Assembly: GCF_000143415.4 (NCBI RefSeq)
Contig: NW_003314313.1
Span: 986,334-1,050,333 of the forward strand
Reading direction: 5' to 3'
Length of the DNA stretch: 64,000 nt
Source: Selaginella moellendorffii
Lineage: Eukaryota > Streptophyta > Lycopodiopsida > Selaginellales > Selaginellaceae
The notes beneath the pieces are model-generated. The model saw only the letters and a list, made by a program, of their open reading frames with translations, was not told the origin of the DNA and did not search any database. Of this stretch, positions 21,199 through 32,132 are shown piece after piece; position 1 is the first letter of the stretch, and the number at the start of each line of letters is the position of its first letter. The translations under genes and the position numbers were made by a program.

Positions 21199-23480
21199 CA
21201 TGATATTCAATGGACTGATCCTTTAGAAATTATGCATATGTAGTACTTGAAACAGTTCGTACAAAAGGATCATGAATAACTAGTACCACCTACAGATCCA
21301 CCAATATGCTATAATTTATAGCACAGCAATTAAATATACTTGAAGTTCTTGAGATGTCTCTTGGTAGTGGTGGAAGCATATTGGTGGATTGGTACTAGTT
21401 AAAGCTAGTAAATAGCTTTAGCTTTATTAAGCTAATAAAAATAAGAATTATTCTATTAATATGAATTATTATTTATTAGCTTTAGTAATAAGCTGGTTAA
21501 GCTAGTAAGCTTTAGCTTTATTATTTATCAGCAAATGCAAATGCCACTATTGTGGGAATGGCAAGGGGAAGCATGATGGTTATAAGTATCTCCTCTGCAA
21601 GGAACAATTAAAGGAGGGTTAAGTGGTGCTTGTGATGTGGTGGACATTAGCTTGAGCAAACTCTAAAAGAAGTTAGAGGTTAAAGTTTATAAAATATAAA
21701 TATGCTATAATTTATAACACAGCAATTAAAACCTTAACACTTGTTAATTGATATGAATAGAAAAGTACTAATAACATTTGCTTTGCTCTTGCCACATGTT
21801 TGCCACATCAAAACAAATTTAAAATGCACTACATCTAAATAAAATACTATTTAAACATGTTTGATGAGGTTTATTATATAGGAGAACTATTGACATTAAT
21901 CAATTATAATACAAATATAAAACATTTTAGTTGCTTAAGCAAACCTGTAGAGGGATAGTGGATATACCTAGAATATGCTTGGTATACTACCATTTAATGG
22001 TTGAAAATAATTCAGATTAATCTCGTGTTTATAAATATAAACATGTTTATATTTTAATCTTTCTTAAGAACCTTTAAGTAAATTCAATATAACTAAAGCT
22101 AATAAATAATAATTCTTATTTTTAGTAGAAATTAAAACCTTAATACTTGTTAATTGATATGAATAGTGAAGTACTAATAAAATTTAATGATAAAAATGTG
22201 TGAAGTGCTAATAAAAATGTAAAACGTATCTAAAATATTAAGAAAATGTTAGTATTCAATTATATTGCATAAGAAAATCTATAAGAGAAGCTAAAGTCTA
22301 ATCAAGAACCAGACTAGGGTGGTAGTGGTGGATGCATGAGTATATCAATAATTTGATGGTAGAATCTTCAAGTATATTCTAGGTATGTTCAATTGCTGTG
22401 TTATAAATTATAGCATATTTATATGTTATAAACTTTAACCTCTAACTTCTGTCCACCACATCACAAGTACCACTTAACCCTCCTTTAATTGTTCCTTGCA
22501 GAGGAGATACTTATAACCATCATGCTTCCCCTTGCCATGCCCACAATAGTGGCATTTGCATTTGCTGCAAATATCATTGCATAACTAAGGAAGAACTTGT
22601 TTCAAAACTGGTTGGATGGGCCATTGTTCCACTAATAATGTTGCTGCACTGGTGTTCTATAATTTCTGAGCCATTGAAGGCATATGTCCAAGCAATAATT
22701 GGCAAAATATCCATCATATTTCTGATGTCACTAACAAACAAGTGTGTCTCCTTCGAAGGTGATGCATGGTTTCTACCTTTTGACATTGAACATGCATAGA
22801 TCAGAGAAAAAGTGCAAAAGGACAATGAATATTGTACATTGTGGCCTAGCCTAGTGCATACTTTGTGGCTCATTTTGCCTCATGAATGTATAATTCTTCA
22901 CAATGTCAAATGCTGTGAGCATAGAACCAACAGATAAATTGCTCTTTAATTGCTTAAATTGGTTGTCTTACCATCTCGCAATATGAGCATATGGCACATA
23001 ACTGTAAGCTGTTTCCAGAAAGTATTGACCAATTTGGTCCTAGTAGTCTTTCTAGTTTCTAGAACCATACAAGATAGATTGTGCTATGTAGATCTACTAT
23101 GTAACATCTTGACTGTCTATGAGCGACTGATCAATAGGACAGATGGAGCAAGGTTGGTGAAGACATGTTGCAAAACAATTCAAAAGTTGTTGGTTCAATA
23201 GAATGGATATTCCATCATAAAAACTAAGGATAACATGAAAAGAGTGTTTCCAAGTTTCAATTATACATTCCTGAGGAAAAGGAAAATTAAGTTTTATAAT
23301 TATAATTTGCCCCCTACCCCCATTGTCCCTGACAAGTATTTGCAAGACTGCCCTCTTCACAGCTCATTGATCATTACTTCAATCCAGACTTTGAAGGCAA
23401 TGCATGACATTCCTAAGTGCCACATCAGTGGAATTTGCTCGAAGTCCATGATAATGTCTTGCTTCACTTTTATAGAATAA
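21199..23480. other. AT-rich intergenic region, no confident gene
   Basis: Many short frames on both strands, none recognisable. It carries the inverted repeat described separately, several stretches alternating agctttagcttta, and repeated taattgatatgaatag blocks (near 21,745 and 22,155). A decayed DNA transposon is possible but not shown. Confidence 0.4.
21528..22572. repeat. Inverted repeat with arms of about 0.2 kb
   Basis: 21,528-21,729 pairs with 22,389-22,572 in reverse orientation at high identity, separated by about 660 bp of AT-rich DNA. On the plus strand the left arm can be read as CKCHYCGNGKGKHDG, reminiscent of a BED-type zinc finger of hAT transposons; the right arm gives the same on the minus strand. 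The match is short, so the transposon link is weak. Confidence 0.55.
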
Positions 23481-24407
23481 TGCTTTGTGTCTGGTTGTGG
23501 GGAATGTGGGCATTAGAAGGAAGCAGATAGTGGCCCTAATTTCCCTTCTTGCCTTACTTCACCAATCCCACCTGCATTTCTTCAGGATGCCTCCACTTGG
23601 GAAAAACTATCTATACAGCTATGCCTCATAGAAAAGATATATGCCGTCTTTTCATTTGTTGCATGTGTTTCAAACCAAGTTATGCACAAGGACTGGAGCA
23701 GAGCCCATTCTTGCACTCGATCAAAAGAGACCCAAGAGCAGAAGCTAGCTGCTCCGCTTGGTCCATGAGTTGGTTCCGGAATCATAGATCCAGGTGGCTA
23801 AGCCTTTCTGCTGCCACCTAAACAAGACAAGCTTGAAGCAGCCAGGGACGCATGGATCATGAGCCACTACATACTAGATGCAAGCTAAGTATTTATTCTG
23901 GATGGGAGCATGGACTTGGGTGTAGTGCCCTGCAGGAGCTGTAGAAGCATAAGATCGGCCCATGGTGAGGGAGCACAGCACTCGAGGTTGTAGCTTGGCG
24001 GGATGCAGCCACAGCTAGAACTTGATGCTCGTAGCCGATGACTTTTGCAGGATCGCCAACCTGTTCATTTGGAGCCAACGCTCCTACGGAGACAAAAACA
24101 AATAATTAGCTTTTATTTAAAAAGGGAATCTTCTTCAAATATCCAGATTGATTCTATATTTGCTTTTTGAGAGCCATTAAATTAGATAACCGTTAAATCT
24201 AATACGTCCATTCATAATCTAACGGTTGGCGATGAGAGTAGAGGACTCAAGGTTTGTGTCGCAATGAAGAGAATGCTTTCGGGTCCAAGGTTTACGTAGC
24301 GTCCTCGCTGGTGAATCTGGTCGTGGTGAGAAGCTCTGGGTTACTCAGGGCCCCCGACACCTTGCTTGCAAGGGTATGAGCAATAGCAATACGTCAACAC
24401 CCACAAC
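23481..24407. other. Region before the first PPR gene, no gene seen
   Basis: Only short overlapping frames. I recognise no protein. The last 200 bp are the likely promoter and leader of the PPR gene at 24,408. Confidence 0.4.
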
Positions 24408-26366
24408 TTGTTGAAAGTCAAAAAAAGTCAAATGGAGTTCAGAACAAAAGGAGGAGAAAGCGTACGCGAACCAGATTCTACTTTGATGGTAGCTTATGCA
24501 ATGTCCATCACGGAATCTCCTCCAATTCCTTCGACTCTCCCGTTTCTCAAGAACAAAGCTTTCTATGCCCAACAGATCCGGTCTTCTGCAGCATCCAAGG
24601 ATCCAAGCCAGGCCAAGAGACTCCACGAGGAAATCCTTGGGACTCATCTCTGGGACAATCGCTACATCAGCAATCTCCTCATCGAGATGTATGGAAAGTG
24701 TGGAAGCGTGGACAGAGCACTTGACGTGTTTCATAGGATCCCTCTGCCAAACTCCTTCTCGTGGAACATCATGATAGCCGCATACATCCAGAACGGGCAG
24801 CTCCAAGAAGCTGAGAAGATGTTTGCAAGAATGCCGGTTAAGAACGTTGTCTCGTGGAATGCGATGGTAACGGCATATGCTCATTTTGGGCAGATGGAGC
24901 AAGCGGTTGAAACTTTTGAAAGCATGCCCGAGAAGGACACAACGTCCTACAACGCAATGCTTACGGCATTAACAGAGAGAGGCGAAATGAGAAAAGTGGA
25001 AGAGTTCTTTGAGAAAATCCCACACAAAGATCCGGTGTCTTGGAGTATAATTGTTACTGCTTATGCCCAAGCTGGGCATATGGGAAAAGCTCTGGAGTTT
25101 CTTGAGAGAATGCCGGGGGTGTGTGTCTTCGCCTGGAACGCTCTCCTGTCGGGCTACACAATCCATGGAAGGATTGACGATGCGAAAAAATTGTTTGAGA
25201 GAATGCCACAGCGCGACTCTGTGTCATGGAACACTCTCATGTCGGCATACGCTCAGCTTGGTCGATTTGCCGAGGCCAAGTCTCTGTTTGATCGGACTCC
25301 ACAGCGCAACCTCGTCTCGTGGAACATTATGATCAATGCGTATGCAGTGAATCGCCAGCCTCACGAAGCACACCGCGTTCTGGATCGAATGCCGAGAAAA
25401 GACTCTACCTCGTGGAACGCAGTGATGGGAGCCTATGCACAGAATGGCCTCCCGGAAGAAGCCAAGCTCATATTTGATAGAATGCCGTCCAAAAACTCCA
25501 TCTCCTGGACGATCATGGTGGTGGCCTACGCGAAATCCGGCAACGTAGAACTCGCGAGGAGTTTCTTCGACAAAATCTCTCACCGAAACTTGGTCTGCTG
25601 GAACACGATGATCACGGCATACTCCCAGCACGGACAAGCCCGGCAAGCCTTCACTCTACTGGGATCCATGGATTTGGATGGCACCAAACCCGACAATATC
25701 ACTCTTGTCGCAGTCTTGGACGCCTGTGCCAGTTCCAACGCGTTGTCGGACGGTCGGATGGTCCACGACATGGCGGCAAGCGACAACGGTCTGCTAGATC
25801 CTGTCGTGGAGAGCGCGCTCATCAACATGTACTCCCGCTGTGGCTGCCTGGGAGAAGCCCGACAGGTGTTTGAGAGCTCGGTGGATCGAGACGTGGTGGT
25901 GTGGACAACAATGGTGACGGCCTATGCGCAAAGCGGGCATACCAAGGAGACGATCGAGCTCTTCCTGGCGATGGTGTGTGACGGCCTTCCACCGGACCCG
26001 ATAACATTCACTGCGGTCTTGTCGGCGTGTAGCCATGCCGGAAAACTCGATGTAGCATTGGAGTTCTTCGTGACAATGGTTGGAGATTTCGGTACCTCGG
26101 CTCAGAGGGATCACTACAGCATCATGGTCGATCTGCTGGGACGATCCGGGAGGACGGCAGAGGCGCGAGAGCTCATGGATTCTATGCCATGCGAGCCTGA
26201 TGATATTGCATGGACGACGCTTCTCGGGGCGTGTAAGACGCACGGAGACGCGAACCGAGGAGCCGGAGTGGTGGAGCGTCTGTATCGCAAGAGGCCGGAT
26301 GTGTCGTCAACTTACACTCTCGCGTCTGGATTGGTGAGAGGAGGAGTAGCTCCGATCGATCGATGA
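24408..26366 (+). CDS. PPR protein, PLS/E-like class, no DYW domain (652 aa)
   Basis: One uninterrupted exon. After a 100-residue N-terminal part (ISNLLIEMYGKCGS near residue 88) come about ten consecutive 31-residue S-type PPR motifs of the form SWNxMIxAYxQxGxxxEAxxxFxxMP. Two longer motifs follow (VLDACASSNALSDGR; VLSACSHAGKLDVAL), then an E-like end (AWTTLLGACKTHGD). There is no DYW deaminase domain. Such proteins bind organelle RNA base by base, and in lycophytes many serve C-to-U editing with partner deaminases. The first 26 codons lack family features, so MVAYAMS at 24,486 is an alternative start. The last 55 bases overlap the end of the opposite PPR gene. The exact RNA target cannot be read. 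Confidence 0.88.
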   Translation: MLKVKKSQMEFRTKGGESVREPDSTLMVAYAMSITESPPIPSTLPFLKNKAFYAQQIRSSAASKDPSQAKRLHEEILGTHLWDNRYISNLLIEMYGKCGSVDRALDVFHRIPLPNSFSWNIMIAAYIQNGQLQEAEKMFARMPVKNVVSWNAMVTAYAHFGQMEQAVETFESMPEKDTTSYNAMLTALTERGEMRKVEEFFEKIPHKDPVSWSIIVTAYAQAGHMGKALEFLERMPGVCVFAWNALLSGYTIHGRIDDAKKLFERMPQRDSVSWNTLMSAYAQLGRFAEAKSLFDRTPQRNLVSWNIMINAYAVNRQPHEAHRVLDRMPRKDSTSWNAVMGAYAQNGLPEEAKLIFDRMPSKNSISWTIMVVAYAKSGNVELARSFFDKISHRNLVCWNTMITAYSQHGQARQAFTLLGSMDLDGTKPDNITLVAVLDACASSNALSDGRMVHDMAASDNGLLDPVVESALINMYSRCGCLGEARQVFESSVDRDVVVWTTMVTAYAQSGHTKETIELFLAMVCDGLPPDPITFTAVLSACSHAGKLDVALEFFVTMVGDFGTSAQRDHYSIMVDLLGRSGRTAEARELMDSMPCEPDDIAWTTLLGACKTHGDANRGAGVVERLYRKRPDVSSTYTLASGLVRGGVAPIDR

Positions 26367-28939
26367 TCGTGGTGTTTGAAGAGATTCGCGAGCATCACGT
26401 ATGGAGCTGAGTCTGTGGGACTCAATCCCGCCGCTCGCTGAGCAGCTCGCAAGCCGAGGTCGCGATTTTCGCTGCCACCGTCAAGCCGGCATGCGCTCAG
26501 CACGCTCGTCCAGGCGGCAGCGTCTGGCTCAAAAGGCATGGATCTTATGAGCTCTTCGACGTCGCGAAGTTTTCCAGCTCGAGCGAGGACGTCGATGATG
26601 CAGCTATACATCTCCAGAGTGGGAGTGATGGAGTAATTGTGGAGCATCGCTCCAAACAGTGCGAGGCCATCGTCAAGCATCCCACCGTGAGCGCATGCCG
26701 AGACGGTGGCCTTGAAAGTCACCTGGTCTGGAGAGTTTCCTTGGAGCTCCATGGCCTGGAGATACTCCATGGCGAGATCGAGCTGCCCGTTATCAGCGTG
26801 AGCCGCGACTACGGCAGTGTAGAGAACGGTGTCTCGGGCTTCCATCCCCTGGAAGATATTCATTGCTTCGTCCAGCCCTCCACACTTCCCATAGAAGCTC
26901 ACGAGCGAGCTTCCGAGCTCTGGGGAGCGGCTGATGCTGGTGAGCGAGATCTCACTGTGGATCAATCGCCCGTCGTCCAGAGCTCCCAAACCAGCGCAGG
27001 CATCGACGGCGGCAGCGTAAGTCAGCTCGTCGATCGCCACCGATTCCTCGCCCCTCATTCTCCGAAAGAGCTCCACGGCCAGTCTCATATGCCCGTTACG
27101 GGCATACGCTCCAACCATAGCGTTCCAGGTGAGAGTGTTTCGATCGGTCATGCTATCAAAGACTCTTCTCGCTTCTTCGACGCTGCCCACTTGTCCATAG
27201 CCGGTGATCATCGCATTGCACGCTGCTGGAGAGTGCCGTGGCATTCTCTCAAATACATCCCTTGCTTTGTCGAGATGACCATTCGCGGCATAGGCTCCAA
27301 GCATCGCATTCCAGGCCGCGAGATCTTTCTCAGGCATGGCATCAAAAGTCCGTCTAGCACTAGCAAGATCGCGTAGCTCACCGTACATGGTGATCATAGT
27401 TGTCCACGAAACCACGTCCCGGAGAGGCATTTTAGAAAAGAGACTTTCAGCTTGCAAAACATGCCCACTCTGGGCATATGCAGAAATGATCGAGTTCCAC
27501 GATGCTGTATCCCGCATTGGCATTCTATCAAACAGCCCTCTCGCCTCGTCGACGAATCCAGCCTGAGAGAGCGCCGCTATAAGGCAATTCCACGAGATTG
27601 GATCGCGCTCCGGCATCTCCAGAAAGAGATCTATCGCCTCGTCCAGAAGCCCGTTCCCGGCAAATCCCGCAACCATGGCATTCCAAGACACGAGATTCCT
27701 CTGCGGCATCTTCACGAACACCTCCCTCGCCTCCTCCACGAAGCCTCGCTCGCAAAATCCCACCAAGAGCGCCGTCCACGACACGGAGTCGTGCTCCGGC
27801 ATCGCCTCTTCGACCGTGCGCCTCGCCACGTCTAAGCTTCCGTGCTGCGAATATCCCACAACCATTGAGTTGTACGACACGAGATCCCTCTCTTGCATTG
27901 CGGAGGAGAAGAGCTTCTCAGCCTCGTCCAAGCTTTGGTTGTGTACGTACGCCGCAAGCATCGAGTTCCACGAGACGATGTCCGGCTCTGGGATGCCGTC
28001 GAAGATCAGCTTGGCATCCGCGAGATGCCCTGGCCTATGGGTGTACGCTGCGATCATCGCGTTCCAGGTGACGTTGTTCGTCCCGGGCATCTTTTCCAGG
28101 AGCGACAGTGCCTCGTCCACAAGGCCGTGGTGGGCGATTGTGCTGAGGAGCGTGTTAAACGAGATGAGATCCTTCTGGGGCATTTGCTCAAACACAGTTC
28201 TCGCCTGGGAGATCTGGTTGCTCTGCGAGAACGCGCAAAGTAGAGTGTTCCACGAGACGAGATTGTGCTGTGGCATCCGATTGAAAGCTTCTGCGACGCT
28301 GGAGGTTTTTCCGGCTTGGCAGTAGGCACTCAAGAGAGTGTTCCACGACACAATGTCTCGCTCCTTCATCGCTTGAAACAACGTTTCCACGCCATGAAAA
28401 TGCCCCAGCCGGGCATTTGCCGCAAGCATGATATTCCAAGTTACTGTGTCCTGCTGTGGCATTTTTTCAAACAAACTCATGGCCTCTTTCTCATGCCCAG
28501 CTTGTGTATAGGCTGATATCATTGAGTTCCATGAGACCACCACTCTTGGTTCCGGCATCAAATCAAAAAGTTGACGTGCTTCTTCAAGATGCCCTTTTTG
28601 GGCATGTGCGGTGATCATGGTGTTCCACGAGACTGAGTTTCTTACGGGCATCTTGTCAAAAATCTTCTTTGCCTGCTCGAGGCGATTGTTAAGGACAAAA
28701 ACAGATAACATGATGTTCCAGCTGAAAACATTCGGCTGGATTGTGTGCTCGAACACCTTTTGTGCATCTGTCACGCTCCCGCATTTGCCATACATGTCTA
28801 TGAGGAGGTTTGAAAGGTAGAGCTTGCCGCTGTGCTCGCCAGCAGCGATGGATTCGTGTATTTGCCTTCCCTCGAAGAGATTCCTCTTTTTCCCGCATTG
28901 CCGTAGCAAATCGGCATACTCGGACACTGAACAAGACAT
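26312..28939 (-). CDS. PPR protein with about 18 tandem S motifs (875 aa)
   Basis: One uninterrupted minus-strand exon. The N-terminus (ADLLRQCGKKRNLFEGRQIH; YLSNLLIDMYGKCGS) is the usual start of PLS-class proteins. Then come about 18 consecutive 31-residue motifs (SWNTMITAHAQKGHLEEARQ and variants), a longer motif block (AAAVDACAGLGALDDGRLIH) and an E-like end (AWTSVLSACRLDG), with no DYW domain. The expected role is sequence-specific binding of plastid or mitochondrial RNA. The start lies 137 bp from the start of the nucleoredoxin-like gene on the other strand, so they may share a promoter. Its 3' coding end overlaps that of the convergent PPR gene. Confidence 0.9.
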   Translation of the reverse strand: MSCSVSEYADLLRQCGKKRNLFEGRQIHESIAAGEHSGKLYLSNLLIDMYGKCGSVTDAQKVFEHTIQPNVFSWNIMLSVFVLNNRLEQAKKIFDKMPVRNSVSWNTMITAHAQKGHLEEARQLFDLMPEPRVVVSWNSMISAYTQAGHEKEAMSLFEKMPQQDTVTWNIMLAANARLGHFHGVETLFQAMKERDIVSWNTLLSAYCQAGKTSSVAEAFNRMPQHNLVSWNTLLCAFSQSNQISQARTVFEQMPQKDLISFNTLLSTIAHHGLVDEALSLLEKMPGTNNVTWNAMIAAYTHRPGHLADAKLIFDGIPEPDIVSWNSMLAAYVHNQSLDEAEKLFSSAMQERDLVSYNSMVVGYSQHGSLDVARRTVEEAMPEHDSVSWTALLVGFCERGFVEEAREVFVKMPQRNLVSWNAMVAGFAGNGLLDEAIDLFLEMPERDPISWNCLIAALSQAGFVDEARGLFDRMPMRDTASWNSIISAYAQSGHVLQAESLFSKMPLRDVVSWTTMITMYGELRDLASARRTFDAMPEKDLAAWNAMLGAYAANGHLDKARDVFERMPRHSPAACNAMITGYGQVGSVEEARRVFDSMTDRNTLTWNAMVGAYARNGHMRLAVELFRRMRGEESVAIDELTYAAAVDACAGLGALDDGRLIHSEISLTSISRSPELGSSLVSFYGKCGGLDEAMNIFQGMEARDTVLYTAVVAAHADNGQLDLAMEYLQAMELQGNSPDQVTFKATVSACAHGGMLDDGLALFGAMLHNYSITPTLEMYSCIIDVLARAGKLRDVEELIRSMPFEPDAAAWTSVLSACRLDGGSENRDLGLRAAQRAAGLSPTDSAPYVMLANLFKHHDHRSIGATPPLTNPDARV

Positions 28940-29076
28940 CGGAAAAGTGTGATCTTGTCGACGCCAGGAATTCGTGAGATTCTTCTTATTACGTTACAGC
29001 TACTCCCTCTCTCTCGATCCGGCTATAAGACCTCCGGGAAATGCCACAGCCTTGGTGGCAAATGGCTCGTCAGGAA

Positions 29077-30099
29077 ATGTCTCTCGTATCCTTCCTCCGC
29101 AGCAATGGAATCACTCACGTCCTCCGGAACGACGAATCACAGGTAAAAGCCTCCTATACTTTAGAACGGGGACAAACGTATGATACTGTATCTTCTTCTT
29201 TGTGACCTTCACTTGGAAAGGTGGAGACTAAGGTGCTCGAAGGAAAGATCGTTGGCTTGCTCTTCTCGGTGGAATCAAACAAGTCATGCAGCAACTTCGT
29301 CAACAAGCTGCTGGGTATCTACGATGAAATCCAAAAGATTTCCACCGCTGGCGCTGGTGGTGTTGGATTCGAAGTGGTGTTTGTTTCGGGTGACACGGAT
29401 GAGGCGAGCTTCAAGCAATCCATGAAGAAAATGCCTTGGCTGGCACTACCGTTCGACGTCAAAGGAGCTACGACTGCGAAGCTAGCTCGACGTTTCAAAG
29501 TGGAAGTGATGCCAAGCTTGGTCCTTGTTGGTTCCAATGGAACAACATTGCTATCGAGGTATGGTTACAGCTTGGTCACCAGGTTTGGGTCGAAGGCTTT
29601 TCCTTTCACGCAAGAACACATCCGAGACCTGGAAAAAGTGGAGGATCAAAACGCCAGCAAGCTTCCCGTGGAACTCAAAGATGGAGCGCACGAGCATGTC
29701 TTGCTGCTGGTGAAAGACCCCTATGACAACGCAATGTTTACTTGTGACAAATGCCAGGAGGATGGGTGTGGATGGTGCTACCATTGCAAGGAATGCTCCT
29801 ACGATCTACACTTGGACTGCATCAAACCAGTCCCCAAAACACCTGTGAAGGAGATCAAGGATGCGAAGGATCAGATCAAGGATAAAAAGGATCAGATCAA
29901 GGATGCAATGGATCAGATCAAGGATTCTCCATCCACGCAAATTGAAGGCAAAGCTGGTGCCATGATGGACACTTTCAAGCAAAGAAAAGGATCTACGAGC
30001 GTTGCCCTCATTAGTGTCGTTCTGATTCTTCTCACATTGTTATGGGTTCTTGGTTTTCTTGGACGAAAGTTCTTCCTCGAGAAGAAGAATGCTGCATAA
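29077..30099 (+). CDS. Nucleoredoxin-like protein with DC1 finger and tail anchor; redox motif lost
   Basis: Two exons: 29,077-29,142 (22 codons) and 29,221-30,099, joined across a 78-nt GT-AG intron; 314 aa. Residues 1-160 form a thioredoxin-like fold of the nucleoredoxin family (VLRNDESQVETKVLEGKIVGL, MPWLALPF, VMPSLVLVG). The usual WCPPC active site reads SNKSC, so the first cysteine is missing and disulphide chemistry is unlikely. A DC1 zinc-binding domain follows (HEHVLLLVK, CDKCQEDGCGWCYHCKECSYD). Next is a charged repeat (KDAKDQIKDKKDQIKDAMDQ), then a hydrophobic segment near the end (VALISVVLILLTLLWVLGF) and a basic tail. That suggests tail anchoring in a membrane, which is unusual for nucleoredoxins. 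A tandem relative lies 200 bp downstream. Confidence 0.82.
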
Positions 30100-30305
30100 A
30101 ATTCACTATAAAATTCATAACAGATAATTAATTTTAGCACTTCCAATTTCAGTTTAAGATGATTTGCAAATGTTTATCATAAGTGGTAAAAAATGAGATT
30201 TTGCTCGCTTTATATTCACATAAAAGCATGGAAAATGCTATGCTATGCTTGTGATATACTCCATGGTGGTATACAAGATCCCATAATAGTTTTCATACTT
30301 CAAAC

Positions 30306-31128
30306 ATGGAAGGACCCATTTTGTCACTCATTGCAACTGAAGAGCGTGACTATGTCATTAGAAATGACGGATCCAAGGTGAAAGAAATGGATATAATCAT
30401 CTAAGTAACTCTATTTCCAGGTGAGCATCCAAAGCCTCCAAGGATTCAAGTGCTATGGCTTGGCCTTCGTCGCACACTGGTATCCAACAGCTCGAGCGTT
30501 TGTGGACAAGCATCTGATCCCTCTCTACGAGCAAATCCGCGCCAGGCATGGCAAGAGATCGATCGAGATCATCTTTGTCTCGGACGACGTGAACTACATC
30601 GAGTTCATGGAGTTCTTCCAGACGATGCCTTGGCTCGCACTGCCATTCCAAGACAGGAGGACGGAATTGATTCTTAGCACCAAGCTAAACGTCCAAAGCA
30701 TACCTGCGTTTGCAATCTTTGATGGCGATGGCAAGCTCTTGTTTAGAGAAGGCCGAAGCGTGATACTGCGCCATGGATCGCGAGCTTATCCCTTCACTCC
30801 ACACCACGTCTCCAAGCTTGACGTGATCCAGCGAAAGCGAGCCTCCAAACTTCCAGCGGACGTGAAGCATCCACAGCACGAGCATACGCTCGATCTCGTC
30901 CGCGACTGGTATGACAACTTTGGGATGTTCGTTTGTGACGCTTGCTTGGACGAAGGAAACGGCTGGTTCTACCACTGCGAGAGGTGCTCCTGGGATTTGC
31001 ATCCTGCCTGTGCAAATCCAAAGTTTGATCTACAGAAGAGCGGCAGTACTGATTTTCGATGCTACTGCTATAGAGCAAACATCTTCAAGAAAATGCTAAA
31101 GTTACAGCCAAAGGAGACGTTGACGTAG
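30306..31128 (+). CDS. Nucleoredoxin-like protein with DC1 finger, both active-site cysteines lost
   Basis: Exon 1 is 30,306-30,377 (ends YVIRNDGSK) and exon 2 is 30,421-31,128. The 43-nt intron (GTGAAAG...TTTCCAG) contains an in-frame stop, so it must be removed. 259 aa. The thioredoxin-like part (SLQGFKCYGLAFVAHW, MPWLALPFQD, SIPAFAIFDGDG) has WYPTA where active family members have WCPPC. A DC1 domain follows (HEHTLDLVRDWYDN, CDACLDEGNGWFYHCERCSWD, HPAC). There is no membrane tail. A role in binding rather than catalysis is inferred. A decayed second copy lies at 32,436-32,762. Confidence 0.78.
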
Positions 31129-31130
31129 TT

Positions 31131-32132
31131 CTCGTCTCTCTATAGGGATTTGGGAATTTTCTGTAAACAGCAACTATCTCCTTCTGTTCGTGTGACACTA
31201 GTCTTTTGTATCTTTATGACCAAATGAGCAGTGCTTCTTGAGCTAAAGCAATGCATGGATTTGCATTTAGTAACTATACGAAGCCCTCCAGGAGTGATGC
31301 CAAATTTTTAGAAATCTCTTAGAGAGAACTTCACGAGACTGGAGTTCCATTACTAACTCCAATGTACCTGACTCTTTTGAGTCGCAAATCGAAAAGAATT
31401 TGTACTTCCAAGCCGTCTACAGCGTCAGACAGTGCAAGACGCTGTAGACGGGCAAGGAACTGCTTTCACACTAGAAACTCTCATTCNNNNNNNNNNNNNN
31501 NNNNNNNNNNNNNNNNNNNNNNNNNNNNNNNNNNNNNNNNNNNNNNNNNNNNNNNNNNNNNNNNNNNNNNNNNNNNNNNNNNNNNNNNNNNNNNNNNNNN
31601 NNNNNNNNNNNNNNNNNNNNNNNNNNNNNNNNNNNNNNNNNNNNNNNNNNNNNNNNNNNNNNNNNNNGTAATTTAATAAAAAATTTAATTTACTAGAAAT
31701 GATAAGAATTATATATAAATTATAAACACAAGATTAATCTTGGGTAGAAATAAATTATAAAATTTAATCTAAATGAATAACAGCTTTTAAATTGTAAAAC
31801 ATCCCAGAATATTTAAACATATTCTCTTAGCCAGTAGAAATAATCTATAAAAGTTCAAATATAAAAGAAGAGTATAAATCTCCGTTCACTAACTTTGTCT
31901 CAGGTGACTTAAAACTATAAAGTGTGGAGTTCTTGGAGACTGCCCTCTGCTCAGTGGAATCAATACCTGAACTTGGAAACATGGAAGAGAATTTTGCCAG
32001 CTCAAGCAAAGCAAGCCACTTTGGTTGCTATCCCTGGTAACAATGGAATGAAATGCTAGATATCATGGATTCACTTTAGCTCATCGAATCCTGCCAAGAG
32101 TAATAGATCGGGCACGTGAGAGCCACAGCCAT
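31131..32132 (-). pseudogene. Aldo-keto reductase pseudogene (duplicate of the gene at 32,774)
   Basis: Pieces line up in order with the intact aldo-keto reductase: the 3' end (31,131-31,200), the exon-11 region (ggagtgatgccaaatttttagaaatctct, near 31,295), the IRYIGVSNE exon (near 31,345-31,365), exon 6 (near 31,410-31,450), exon 2/3 pieces and the ATG region (near 32,080-32,132). All are broken by deletions and stops. The assembly gap lies inside it. It follows the intact nucleoredoxin-like gene just as the intact reductase follows a nucleoredoxin pseudogene. Confidence 0.8.
31487..31667. other. Assembly gap (181 N)
   Basis: A run of N within the aldo-keto reductase pseudogene. Open frames that seem to cross it are meaningless. 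Confidence 0.99.

Noticed and set aside
22574-22873. hAT transposase gene
   Set aside because: The 99-codon frame shows no transposase signature; only the short BED-like finger in the inverted repeat is suggestive.
24345-24902. 185-codon minus-strand frame antisense to the first PPR gene, and similar antisense frames at 25,224-25,646, 25,794-26,243, 26,639-27,376 and 45,758-46,462
   Set aside because: They mirror the regular codon pattern of the PPR motifs; the sense frames carry the conserved protein.
31362-31676. Frames crossing the N gap
   Set aside because: The translation across N is meaningless; the flanks are aldo-keto reductase pseudogene.
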